This document shows, one piece after another, positions 1 to 7,709 of a DNA stretch of 15,365 nt. A program made the position numbers and the translations under genes. The notes under the pieces were generated by a model that was not told the DNA's origin, made no database searches, and worked only from the letters and a program-made list of their open reading frames with translations. Source of the stretch: DATDPY01 sp964395765 (lineage in GTDB: Bacteria > Bacteroidota > Bacteroidia > Cytophagales > Cyclobacteriaceae); the NCBI GenBank assembly GCA_964395765.1, contig CAYNCU010000094.1, forward strand, positions 1 through 15,365, given 5' to 3'. Position 1 is the stretch's first letter; each line of letters begins with the position of its first letter.

Positions 1-470
1 AACGGGTTTTTTTTCTTTTCATTTCCTGAGACACTCATCGATCCCTGCGTACTTCCATGATACGAATGATAAAAAGAAATTATCTCGTTTTTCCCGGTAT
101 ATCTTTTGGCAAGTTTTATCGCTCCTTCATTGGCTTCCGTTCCGGAATTCACCAGGTATGCATTGTCCAGTTCAGGGGGTAGCATACTTATTAATTTCTC
201 ACAAAGTTTAACCTGAATATCCTGGACGAATTCACCGTAAGGAATCACATGCATATAGCGATCGAGCTGTTCTTTGATCGCCTTTAAAACCGCGGGATGC
301 CGGTGACCGATATTATTAACAGCCAGCCCTGCGATGAGGTCCATATATCGCCGGCCCTCTTTTGAATAAAGATAAATTCCTTCTGATTTTTCAATTTCCA
401 GCGTGAGCGGATGGGGAGAAGTTTGTGCGAGATGCCTGAAAAATGAATTATTTAATCCGGAATTTTTCAT
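1..470 (-). CDS. Class III aminotransferase, PLP-dependent (partial, N-terminal 156 residues)
   Basis: The reading frame opens at ATG 470 and runs off the left edge of the window without a stop, so only the first third of a roughly 400-residue enzyme is present. The N-terminal part reads as a fold-type I class III aminotransferase (acetylornithine / ornithine / 4-aminobutyrate group): an early G-I-Y-L-Y strand and M-D-L-I-A-G-L-A near residues 43-50, N-I-G-H-R-H-P at 53-59, the cofactor-phosphate-binding N-S-G-T-E-A-N-E at 108-115, and Y-H-G-S-T at 137-141, where the aromatic and His-Gly pair usually pack on the PLP ring. The catalytic lysine lies in the missing part. It starts 28 bp after the VWA gene on the same strand and may be co-transcribed. 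No Shine-Dalgarno is visible. Family membership is solid; the amino donor and acceptor cannot be decided from this fragment. Confidence 0.9.
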   Translation of the reverse strand, partial: MKNSGLNNSFFRHLAQTSPHPLTLEIEKSEGIYLYSKEGRRYMDLIAGLAVNNIGHRHPAVLKAIKEQLDRYMHVIPYGEFVQDIQVKLCEKLISMLPPELDNAYLVNSGTEANEGAIKLAKRYTGKNEIISFYHSYHGSTQGSMSVSGNEKKKNP

Positions 471-498
471 AAACACTGTTCATAATATCATATATGTT

Positions 499-1884
499 TT
501 AGAAGCTGATATTTACCGTTTTACCGGAATCGACCTCGAAATCCTTGATATAAGTATACTTGCTTCCCATGGAATTCTTCGCTCTGAAAACAAATTTATA
601 CGATCCCGGCTGGATGGCCACAGAGGCCTGACTAGCATTTTCTTCCAGGTCGTAAATCCACGTCGTGCTGCCGTCTTTATTCCTGAGATAAACACTTCCG
701 TAACCCGGATAATTCACGAGAATATTCATCACTCCCGGAGGCGGAACTTCAATTTTAGTCAGCTTGTTTGAATTGATCAAAACATTATTATACTGAATGC
801 GGGGCAATGTTGTCAATTCCAGATCATAGCGGCCGGTTAAGTATTTCTGAACCGAACCGATCGCCTGGTCGTTAATGACATCCTTACTGTCATGTTCCCT
901 GACAAGAATATAAATTCCGTTATGGTATTCGAATGTATTTTTTTGCGTAAGCGTAAGGCTTCCCTGGGGCGCCATTACTTTAATTACATTGTGTCGACCG
1001 GCGATAATATCGAGATTGTATTTGTAAACCGGGGGAACTGTATTGACCCGCAGATCATAAGGGATCACGGCATCGATTATCACTGAATCCGGCTGCCCGT
1101 TCTGATCGCGGTAATGAACGAAATCATAGACTGTTTTCCCGGTCAGGTTATTGATAAATGAAACATTGATATTGCTGATGGTCGGCTGTTGATTTTCATC
1201 GAGCAGTTCTACACTCACTGTCGTTTTATTCAGTGTTTGCGAAACCGCGGTTAACAAGGCTTTCCTGAAATCGTTGATCTGGCTGGCATCGAAGAATTTA
1301 CCCATACATCCGAACTGGTCGGCGAAGTTTTTATCCATACCGATCCCAATGATGAAAGGCCGCAGGAAAATGCCCTTTTTCTGTAATTCCGTAGAGACCT
1401 TACAGGGATCGCCGTTACAGGATTCTATGCCGTCGGTAATGATAATGATTATATTCCTCGAATTGGGGTCGTCAGGGAAATCATGGGCCGCCTGTTCGAG
1501 GGAATAGGCAATAGGGGTAGTCCCTTTCGGTTGTATTTGCCTTATTTTCTGAAGAATTGCGTCATTATTACCTGCGGCAAAGGGGACTTCCAGTTTGGAA
1601 TCGTCACAACGATGCATCTGGGTAGGGTACTGGTGTCCATACACCCTCAGGGCCAGTTCAAGATGCTTATTAACCCGCAGGGAATCCACAAAATCGGATA
1701 GAAATTTCTTTGCCACCACAATCCTTGTTGCCGGTCCCCAGTTGCCCAGCATGCTTCCCGAGGCGTCGAGCATAAACAAAATCCTTGTTTTTTCCGGGGG
1801 TTTCTGAACATATTCCTGCGGAAAAGCAGAATTTGAGATCAGCAGAAATAAAAATACAATCCTGATATAGGGACTTTTCAGCAT
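499..1884 (-). CDS. Exported von Willebrand factor A domain protein with PEGA-like C-terminus
   Basis: The 461-residue protein begins with a signal peptide (hydrophobic residues 8-20, likely cleavage after A20 or near Q23). A VWA domain follows directly. Its MIDAS metal site is complete: D40-A-S42-G-S44, a T-T pair at 122-123 and D151 in I-T-D-G. Cysteines at 93, 156, 161 and 193 lie in or just after the VWA domain and could form disulfides in the periplasm. Residues about 220-461 are beta-rich; the end (about 375-461, with P-P-P-G and Q-P-G-S-Y-K-F) resembles PEGA-type surface domains. No transmembrane anchor or lipobox is seen, so it is probably periplasmic or secreted. VWA domains bind protein partners through a divalent metal; the partner here is unknown. 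It lies 58 bp after the peroxiredoxin and 28 bp before the aminotransferase on the same strand. ATG 1884 gives a proper signal peptide. Confidence 0.9.
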   Translation of the reverse strand: MLKSPYIRIVFLFLLISNSAFPQEYVQKPPEKTRILFMLDASGSMLGNWGPATRIVVAKKFLSDFVDSLRVNKHLELALRVYGHQYPTQMHRCDDSKLEVPFAAGNNDAILQKIRQIQPKGTTPIAYSLEQAAHDFPDDPNSRNIIIIITDGIESCNGDPCKVSTELQKKGIFLRPFIIGIGMDKNFADQFGCMGKFFDASQINDFRKALLTAVSQTLNKTTVSVELLDENQQPTISNINVSFINNLTGKTVYDFVHYRDQNGQPDSVIIDAVIPYDLRVNTVPPVYKYNLDIIAGRHNVIKVMAPQGSLTLTQKNTFEYHNGIYILVREHDSKDVINDQAIGSVQKYLTGRYDLELTTLPRIQYNNVLINSNKLTKIEVPPPGVMNILVNYPGYGSVYLRNKDGSTTWIYDLEENASQASVAIQPGSYKFVFRAKNSMGSKYTYIKDFEVDSGKTVNISF

Positions 1885-1942
1885 GATAAAAATTTATACA
1901 AATCTCAGATAAAACGTAAAAAATCCACAAATATGGTGGTTC

Positions 1943-2392
1943 TTATTTCAGGATCTGGCTTGTATGTTCCTTTGTATCCACTTTTTCGATTATTTCTTCG
2001 ATGGTGCCTTTTTCGTCCACCAGGAAAGTGGTCCGGGCAGTACCCATATATTTACGTCCATACATGGATTTTTCCACCCAGGTCCCGAATTTTTCATGGA
2101 TTGACTTATCTGTATCCGCCATGAGGGGGAACGGAAGGTCGAATTTCTTAATGAACTTCTGGTGCGACTTTTCATCATCGGAGCTTATGCCCAGCACCTG
2201 GTAGCCGGCTTTTTGCAATTTTTTATAATTATCCCTCAGGTTACAGGCTTCAGCTGTACAGCCGGGGGTATCATCTTTGGGATAAAAATAAATAACCAGT
2301 TTTTTCCCTCTGTAATCGGTTGATTTTACTTCCGATCCGTCCTGGATCTTTCCTTTAAAAACGGGCAACTTGTCTCCGGCCTTTAATTTCAT
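1943..2392 (-). CDS. bcp: Thioredoxin-dependent peroxiredoxin, Bcp/PrxQ type
   Basis: A 149-residue cytosolic peroxiredoxin of normal Bcp length with no signal peptide. It reduces hydrogen peroxide and organic hydroperoxides using thioredoxin. The active-site loop Y-P-K-D-D-T-P-G-C-T-A-E-A-C spans residues 37-50. The peroxidatic cysteine is C45 and the resolving cysteine C50, the four-residue spacing typical of PrxQ/Bcp atypical 2-Cys enzymes. The later conserved arginine is R120 in T-A-R-T-T-F-L-V-D. The start codon is ATG 2392, only 3 bp after the stop of the M23 gene, so the two are almost certainly translated from one message. The pairing with a peptidase and a FAH-family enzyme looks like an ordinary housekeeping cluster and does not suggest a dedicated oxidative-stress operon. 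Confidence 0.96.
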   Translation of the reverse strand: MKLKAGDKLPVFKGKIQDGSEVKSTDYRGKKLVIYFYPKDDTPGCTAEACNLRDNYKKLQKAGYQVLGISSDDEKSHQKFIKKFDLPFPLMADTDKSIHEKFGTWVEKSMYGRKYMGTARTTFLVDEKGTIEEIIEKVDTKEHTSQILK

Positions 2393-2395
2393 ATC

Positions 2396-4327
2396 TTATT
2401 CTATTTTAGCTGAGTAATTTGATTTATTTCCGCAATTATCGGTTACTTCAAGATTAAACTCACCATTCAATGGAATGTTTTGATCCAGTCGTTCCGACCA
2501 GATCAGGTTCTTTTTAGGGTCATAATTCATTAGCAGCCATTTCCCGTCAATTGTGGCGGAATAATTTTTAATTCCGGAAAGATTATCCCGTATCCTGAAA
2601 CTTACCATCGTATTGCTGATGCGGACAGGATCAATTTCAGGGGGTACGCTATCGCGCAGAATGGTAAAATTACCAAGATCGGTGATCCGGATATTGAATC
2701 CGTTATCCGACCAGTCATTCCCCTCGAAATTATAGTTCCTGAAATTTTCGGTGTTATAAACCCCATATTGACTAATACTATCGTATTTCAGCCTGGGAAT
2801 AAATTTGACATGAATGCTGCCATCCAGCGGAATATTTTCATTTCCTATTGTGAACACCTCCTGTTTACCGGAATTAATGAGCCGGTAGGAGCTGGTTAGA
2901 TATAAAGTATCGTATAAGCTTTTTTTTGTGGTCTTCAGGTCATAATAGGGATCAAAAAAAGAAAATTCGTTATCCGGCGGTATGGTAACCTTAAAATCAA
3001 AATCAAGTGAATTATTCCCAATCTTCACGGAATCCGGCAATCCCTGGCGCAAGTCCCACAGGAATACAGCAAGGCCCGGGAAGGTATAGGCAGGAATCAT
3101 CTCGTAAATTCTGTGATTGGAATAAATAATGGATTTATCCGGGGATTCGCCTTTTTCCCTGTTTTTAATAACCAGGGTATTATCATAACTGTCCCAGGAA
3201 ATGGGATTATCAGGAATCGTTACCCTTTTTTTGTGATTGACTTTAGGTATCGCCCCCCGCAGATGCAGATTCAGGAAGCTCTGGTTGCCGTATAGGTCGG
3301 TAAATACCACCTGGACCTGGTGCATAAGCGTGTCCCGGATCGTGATTTTTCCCTTGTTGACTTCACTTTTATAGAAAGGAAGCTGGTTCCCGTCGTCTAT
3401 AAATAATTTCTGGAAAGTCCTGCGAGTGGTCATTTTAAGCCGGTTATCGTAATAGACCGGGGTATTGGAAGCTTGTGGAATTGAAAAAGTGGTTAAATCC
3501 ATATCCAGTATGATATTCCCATCCAAATAAACCTTTATATAGGGGATGCCGTCCCGGTTGGCGGCTCCATTCAAGCGATCGAAAGCCTGTACCTCGATTC
3601 CTATGGTACCGTAAATATCAATAGGGTCATCGTTTTCAAAAACATTATCCGCACGGGTAGGGCTGAAAATGAAATTTCCGAATTGATCGTTGACCCGGGA
3701 ATGTATATCCAGGGTTTTTATGGAAAACGCCTGAACGATCGGAGGGATGTCGTCTTTAATTTCCTTAAAATGTCTGGAAAGAGGATTGATAATTTTAAGG
3801 TGCGGATCTCTGAGTTCGAAATGAAGGTGAGGTCCGGTGGTTGAGCCGGAATTTCCAGATAAAGCAATAAAATCGCCAATCTCAACGGGGAATTTATCTT
3901 TCGCTGGAAAAAGGTTCACCTCAAAAGATTGCCTTTTGTATTGTTCTTCCACCGTGTATTGCTGAATATCGTCCCGGAATCTTAATAAGTGACCGTATAC
4001 GGCAGTTTCACCATTTTTATCAATAATATACAGGCAATTTCCGTATCCAGCGGGTCCTACACGTATACGGCTCACATATCCGGTATGGGTGGCGTATACT
4101 TTAAGCCCGGTGATACCACTTGTTTTTATGTCGATACCCGTATGAAAGTGGGTAGCCCGTATTTCGCCCATGGTGCCTGCCAGGTAATTTCTTTCTCCCG
4201 GCCTTACCGGGAAAAAATAAGTATCTTCCGATTCCTGGCCAAAAGCGCTGCTTCCTAAAAACAGAATGATAAAGATGAAAACTGAAATTTTACCTGATCT
4301 CAACTTCGAGCATTTTTTTATTCTCAA
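2396..4327 (-). CDS. Exported M23 family zinc metallopeptidase with long beta-rich C-terminal region
   Basis: A 643-residue envelope protein with a signal peptide (basic residues 2-13, hydrophobic 15-28, likely cleavage near G30-Q31). The M23 (LytM/lysostaphin) domain sits directly behind it, at about 40-185. The zinc ligands are visible as H62-x3-D66 and H167-x-H169 in G-P-H-L-H-F-E, with the catalytic-site histidine H113 in Y-G-H. These enzymes cut peptide cross-links of peptidoglycan or act on other glycine-rich peptides. Residues about 190-643 are beta-rich and unassigned, perhaps Ig-like modules for substrate or surface binding. No ATG is available in this frame near the signal peptide. 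The best start is TTG 4327, which has GGAGG at 4334-4338 six bases upstream and lies inside the end of the FAH gene (38 bp overlap). A second TTG at residue 9 would also give a working signal peptide. Function is confident; the start is less so. Confidence 0.9.
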   Translation of the reverse strand: MRIKKCSKLRSGKISVFIFIILFLGSSAFGQESEDTYFFPVRPGERNYLAGTMGEIRATHFHTGIDIKTSGITGLKVYATHTGYVSRIRVGPAGYGNCLYIIDKNGETAVYGHLLRFRDDIQQYTVEEQYKRQSFEVNLFPAKDKFPVEIGDFIALSGNSGSTTGPHLHFELRDPHLKIINPLSRHFKEIKDDIPPIVQAFSIKTLDIHSRVNDQFGNFIFSPTRADNVFENDDPIDIYGTIGIEVQAFDRLNGAANRDGIPYIKVYLDGNIILDMDLTTFSIPQASNTPVYYDNRLKMTTRRTFQKLFIDDGNQLPFYKSEVNKGKITIRDTLMHQVQVVFTDLYGNQSFLNLHLRGAIPKVNHKKRVTIPDNPISWDSYDNTLVIKNREKGESPDKSIIYSNHRIYEMIPAYTFPGLAVFLWDLRQGLPDSVKIGNNSLDFDFKVTIPPDNEFSFFDPYYDLKTTKKSLYDTLYLTSSYRLINSGKQEVFTIGNENIPLDGSIHVKFIPRLKYDSISQYGVYNTENFRNYNFEGNDWSDNGFNIRITDLGNFTILRDSVPPEIDPVRISNTMVSFRIRDNLSGIKNYSATIDGKWLLMNYDPKKNLIWSERLDQNIPLNGEFNLEVTDNCGNKSNYSAKIE

Positions 4328-4901
4328 TAAATGCCTCCAGTTTATTCCCGATTGCTACCGCCCCGACTCCTTTGGGTGTACCTGTAAATAGGATATCGCC
4401 CTTTTTAATGGTAATGAATTTTGAAATATAAGCAATTATTTGTTCGAAGCTGAAGATCATTAATCCGGAATTTCCCTTTTGGCGCAATTCCCCGTCTACT
4501 TGAAGGGAAAAATCGATATTCCTTAGATCCTTAAATTCACCGGCAGGGATAAAATCACTCACCGGCGCCGATCCGTCAAAGCCTTTGGCTAAAGTCCAGG
4601 GGAGTCCTTTATTTTTCAATTCATTCTGGAGGTCCCGGGCCGTAAAATCAATGCCGATCCCGATGGCTTCGATATACCTTGAAGCAAACCGTTCCTGGAT
4701 ATTTTTACCGATTTTGGCGATCTTCAGGACCAATTCTACTTCATAATGAATATCATTTGAGAAATCCGGGTAGTAGAAAGGTTTGTTAGATCTGGATAAG
4801 GCGGTATCGGGTTTTGTAAAAATTACAGGGCTTTTCGGACGTTCATTTTTGAGTTCATCAATATGCTCAACGTAATTCCTTCCTACGGCAAGAATTTTCA
4901 T
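4290..4901 (-). CDS. Fumarylacetoacetate hydrolase (FAH) family protein
   Basis: A 203-residue cytosolic protein, the length of the single-domain FAH enzymes (YcgM/FAHD1-like acylpyruvate hydrolases, oxaloacetate decarboxylases and related isomerases). The Mg2+/Mn2+ ligands are present: E54 and E56 in H-Y-E-V-E-L and D85 in G-I-D-F-T-A-R-D. The conserved W-T-L-A-K-G-F-D stretch is at 102-109 and the T-G-T-P-x-G-V-G loop at 173-180. Family members hydrolyse C-C bonds or tautomerise or decarboxylate 2-keto acids. The N-terminus begins directly at K-I-L-A-V-G-R-N-Y, as in FAHD1-type proteins, so ATG 4901 is well supported. Its last 38 bp overlap the M23 gene and it lies 64 bp behind the histidine kinase. 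The true substrate cannot be read from sequence; FAHD1-like activity is a reasonable guess. Confidence 0.93.
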   Translation of the reverse strand: MKILAVGRNYVEHIDELKNERPKSPVIFTKPDTALSRSNKPFYYPDFSNDIHYEVELVLKIAKIGKNIQERFASRYIEAIGIGIDFTARDLQNELKNKGLPWTLAKGFDGSAPVSDFIPAGEFKDLRNIDFSLQVDGELRQKGNSGLMIFSFEQIIAYISKFITIKKGDILFTGTPKGVGAVAIGNKLEAFIENKKMLEVEIR

Positions 4902-4965
4902 GTAAAAATTTTAAAGTAAAAATAGGGCTAATACGAATGAGATAAAATTCTGAAAGGAGGAAATT

Positions 4966-7454
4966 TCAGGCTTCTACGAGGGCTTTGTAAAGTTCAACGG
5001 TGAAAGTAGCCCCCTGTCCTTTTACGCTATCACACCATATCCTGCCGTTCATTGCATCGATGTACTTTTTAACAATAGAAAGGCCCAGGCCGGTTGATTT
5101 TTCTCCTGCTGTCGGCCGGGAAGATAATTGCTGGTATTCGGTAAACATCAAGGCCTGGTCGTGTTCGGAAAATCCGGGACCTTCGTCCCTCACCGTGACG
5201 CGGCATTTATCATTGAAATCATCAATACGGATATGAATGGTGCTGCCCGGCGAAGAAAATTTTACGGCATTGGAGAGCAGGTTTTCCAGGACCTGGAAGA
5301 TATAATTATGGTCTGCCAGCGCATAAATTTCAGGCAGGTTGGCATCTATTTGGATTTTTTTACCGGATATTCTCGATTGATTTATTTCCAGGAGATGGTC
5401 CATTACTTTCCCGAGGTTTATGGCTTCCATTTCGAGATTCATTTTGTCTTCATTAATAGCCTTTACATCAAGGATCTTAATGATCATTTCCTGCATCCTC
5501 AATAGAGATTTTCTGAGGACATGGAGGCTGTGGTTATAATCTTTCTTTATGATAATTTCAGCGTTGCGTAATAATCCGGTTATGGATAGGGCGCTGGTCA
5601 GCGGATTACGCAGGTCATGGGCGACTATCCGGATGAGCCGGTTCTTTTCTTCATTCAATGCTTTCAGCTTTTTGTTATTCTCTTCAATTTCCGCGTTTAT
5701 CAGGGCTATTTTTTCTTTCGAGCGTTTCGCCTGCAGGTAACTCCGTATCATCAGGATCAGTACTACGACAGAAAGAAAAATTCCAACGATCAGGATATAG
5801 CGCTGGGCGTCGGCTTTCTGGAGTTTCAGTTTATTCAACTGTTTATCCTGTTCGAGCGCATTGATCGCCCGTTCCTTCTCCTTTTGTTCAAAATCCTGCT
5901 GTTTGAGTGCCAGGGCCTGGATTTTATGGTTTTTCTGCAGGTTATCGATTTCACGGTCCTTTTTTTCAGCTTCATACTTCTGTTTGATCAGCACCAGGTC
6001 ATTAAGCGCTTTTTCATTTTTAAGCTGTTCGGTTTTAAATGCATATTCCTGTAACTTTTTTTCCTTGGCCAGCAATTCGATCTCCTGCTTGTTTTTATCG
6101 TCCTGCAATTCAAGGCGGGTAATGGCCAGATTACTCATTTCTTCTTCCGTGATCATCTGTTCAATCCGGTGGATAAATGTTTCATTGCTGTTGTAATCGG
6201 ATTGTTTTTTGATCTGTTCGATTTTGGCGTTTAATTGCATATTGTAAACCGAATCCTTGTAAGCCGAATATAACTTGGCCGCCTGCATGGCCTGTTTGTA
6301 TTTTTCCAGACTTTCAAATGCCTGCGACAACAGGTCATAGCTTTTCATCAACGTTGAATAATCCCTGATCGAAGAGGCGAGGAGAATCGCATTATCACAA
6401 TTGGCAATCGTATTTTTAATATCATTCTGTTTATGATATACATTGGCGATATAATATAGAACCAGAGCCGTTTGTCCCTTTTTATTCAGGGTTATAAACA
6501 GATCAAGCCCTTCCTTGTAATCATCAATCGCTTTATTATAATTATCCGGTTCCCCTTTATCTCCGAATTCTTCCATGATGAGACCGAAGGTAATTTTGGT
6601 TTTGGCGTACAAATATTTTTCATCATCATCCATATTCCCGGTCTTATTCCCGGCTTTATCAAAATATCCCCTGAAGTACTTCATGGCATATTCGAATTTT
6701 CCCATATCGAGGTAGATATGGGCCATTTTATTGATGGTAAAGAGTTTTCCCCGTGTGTCGGAATTGTTCTCCTGGATCTCGAGTACCTGGGCCTGCATGA
6801 TTCTCGCCTTATCATAGTCTCCCAGATGCAGGTAATTGTCAGTCATCGCCTGAAGTACGTTCAGCCTATCCCGGGTATGCCCTGGTGAACCATATAATTG
6901 AAGTAAACGATCCAGATATAAATTCGCATTACTGTAATTCTGGATATCCGTGTAAAGACTTACGATTTTATTCAGCAGCTTCAGATAAACGGGACCGGCG
7001 TTTTTATATTCCAGGGTGTACTGATAATACTGAATGGCTTTGTTTCGCAACCCCCAATCTTCGTACAGTTCGCCAAGGTCGTTATAGACGTTTCCTATGA
7101 GGTCCTTATTGTTCAGGATTTTAAGCGATTGCAGGGTCTGAAGATAATTTTTCAACGCAATAGCATGTTCTCCCAGATTTTTATTTGCCCTGGCAATGAT
7201 AAAATAAGCTTTTGCGGAAGTTTCTATATAGTTNNNNNNNNNNCGATTACCAGTTGCGCATCGTGGATGGCTTCCCTGAATTTACCCATGGATAAAAGGG
7301 AATCGGACTTGCTGATTTCCGGAAGAATATACTGTTTCAGGAGTAAGGAATCCTGCTTAAGCTCAAAACCTATATGGTAAGAATCGGCGTAGACAAGAGA
7401 CCTGGTGGTAACCAGAAATACAAAAAGTAGCGTAAAGTTGTTGTGTCGACGCAT
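4966..7454 (-). CDS. TPR / coiled-coil sensor histidine kinase, interrupted by the assembly gap
   Basis: One gene read through the 10-N gap. The first piece (ATG 7454 to 7244, 70 residues) has a signal peptide (hydrophobic 7-22) and the start of a TPR helix. The second piece (7233 to 4966, 755 residues) continues at once with TPR sequence. From 7233 the order is about six to eight TPR repeats (residues 1-310), a charged coiled coil (about 330-475), one membrane helix (about 480-498), a short linker, HisKA with the H box V-A-H-D-L-R-N-P (phospho-His about residue 539), and an HATPase domain with N box (E-N-L-L-S-N-A), G1 (D-E-G-P-G-F) and G2 (T-G-L-G-L-S). No receiver domain or neighbouring response regulator is visible, so it is an orphan kinase with a periplasmic sensor. 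The two halves differ in frame only because the N run is a placeholder; a true gap of 3n+2 bases joins them. Upstream TTG 7155 is not a real start. Confidence 0.9.
7234..7243. other. Assembly gap (10 N)
   Basis: Ten unresolved bases lie inside the N-terminal TPR region of the histidine kinase. The reading frame is open on both sides but out of register by one base, so the real number of missing bases should be 2, 5, 8, 11 or another number of form 3n+2 if the gene is intact. Confidence 0.99.
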
Positions 7455-7472
7455 CCTTCAGTTTATTGCCGC

Positions 7473-7495
7473 GAAAGAAATGCCCGGTTTCTTTC
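7473..7495 (-). promoter_or_regulatory. Inverted repeat in the leader of the histidine kinase gene
   Basis: Perfect 8-bp arms (GAAAGAAA and TTTCTTTC) separated by seven bases, centred about 30 bp upstream of the kinase start codon. In the transcript it could fold into a small hairpin just before the initiation region, or as DNA it could be a protein-binding site. It is not followed by a U run, so it does not look like a terminator. Function is inferred. Confidence 0.35.
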
Positions 7496-7544
7496 CCTGG
7501 CAAAGTTGGTCTAATTATAGTGATTTTTTCTCCAAAATAAAATA

Positions 7545-7557
7545 CCCCAATTTGGGG
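7545..7557. promoter_or_regulatory. Palindrome CCCCAA-T-TTGGGG upstream of the kinase gene
   Basis: A perfect 6+1+6 palindrome about 90 bp upstream of the kinase start, in otherwise AT-rich DNA. A GC-rich arm in such a context suggests an operator, but no promoter could be placed confidently beside it; the nearest -7-like match (TTATTTTG on the minus strand) is one base off consensus and has no clear -33 box. Confidence 0.3.
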
Positions 7558-7631
7558 GATATAGGTGAAGCAGGATCAATGGGTCAAATACCAGCTTAAA
7601 TTTACTAATTTGAGTAACCGGATTTCACCTA

Positions 7632-7652
7632 CATGTTGCATGTTGCAGGTTT
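7632..7652. repeat. Heptamer tandem repeat (CATGTTG, three units)
   Basis: Two exact CATGTTG units followed by CAGGTTT, which differs at two positions, in the spacer between the TIM-barrel gene and the kinase gene. Similar short-period tracts occur at 13259-13332 and 13415-13438 with an 8-bp period. No coding role is visible. Confidence 0.6.
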
Positions 7653-7709
7653 TGATTTCGTTCAGGAAACGACATTGTTAAGCCGTTTAACCTAATTCAA
7701 CTATTGTTT

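Noticed and set aside
403..771. 122-residue plus-strand frame over the aminotransferase-VWA junction
   Set aside because: It runs antisense to two genes with clear family motifs and shows no domain or signal of its own.
5617..6196. Plus-strand open frames of 68-145 residues opposite the kinase
   Set aside because: They lie antisense to the coiled-coil coding region; their phenylalanine, leucine and serine richness is the complement of E/K/Q-rich codons.
7224..7454. Separate 76-residue protein ending just past the N run
   Set aside because: It is the N-terminal piece of the histidine kinase; its apparent stop is reached only because the 10-N placeholder shifts the frame.
7675..7709. Terminator after the TIM-barrel gene (GTTAA-N5-TTAAC)
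   Set aside because: The stem is only five AT-rich pairs and has no U run placed after it on the minus strand.
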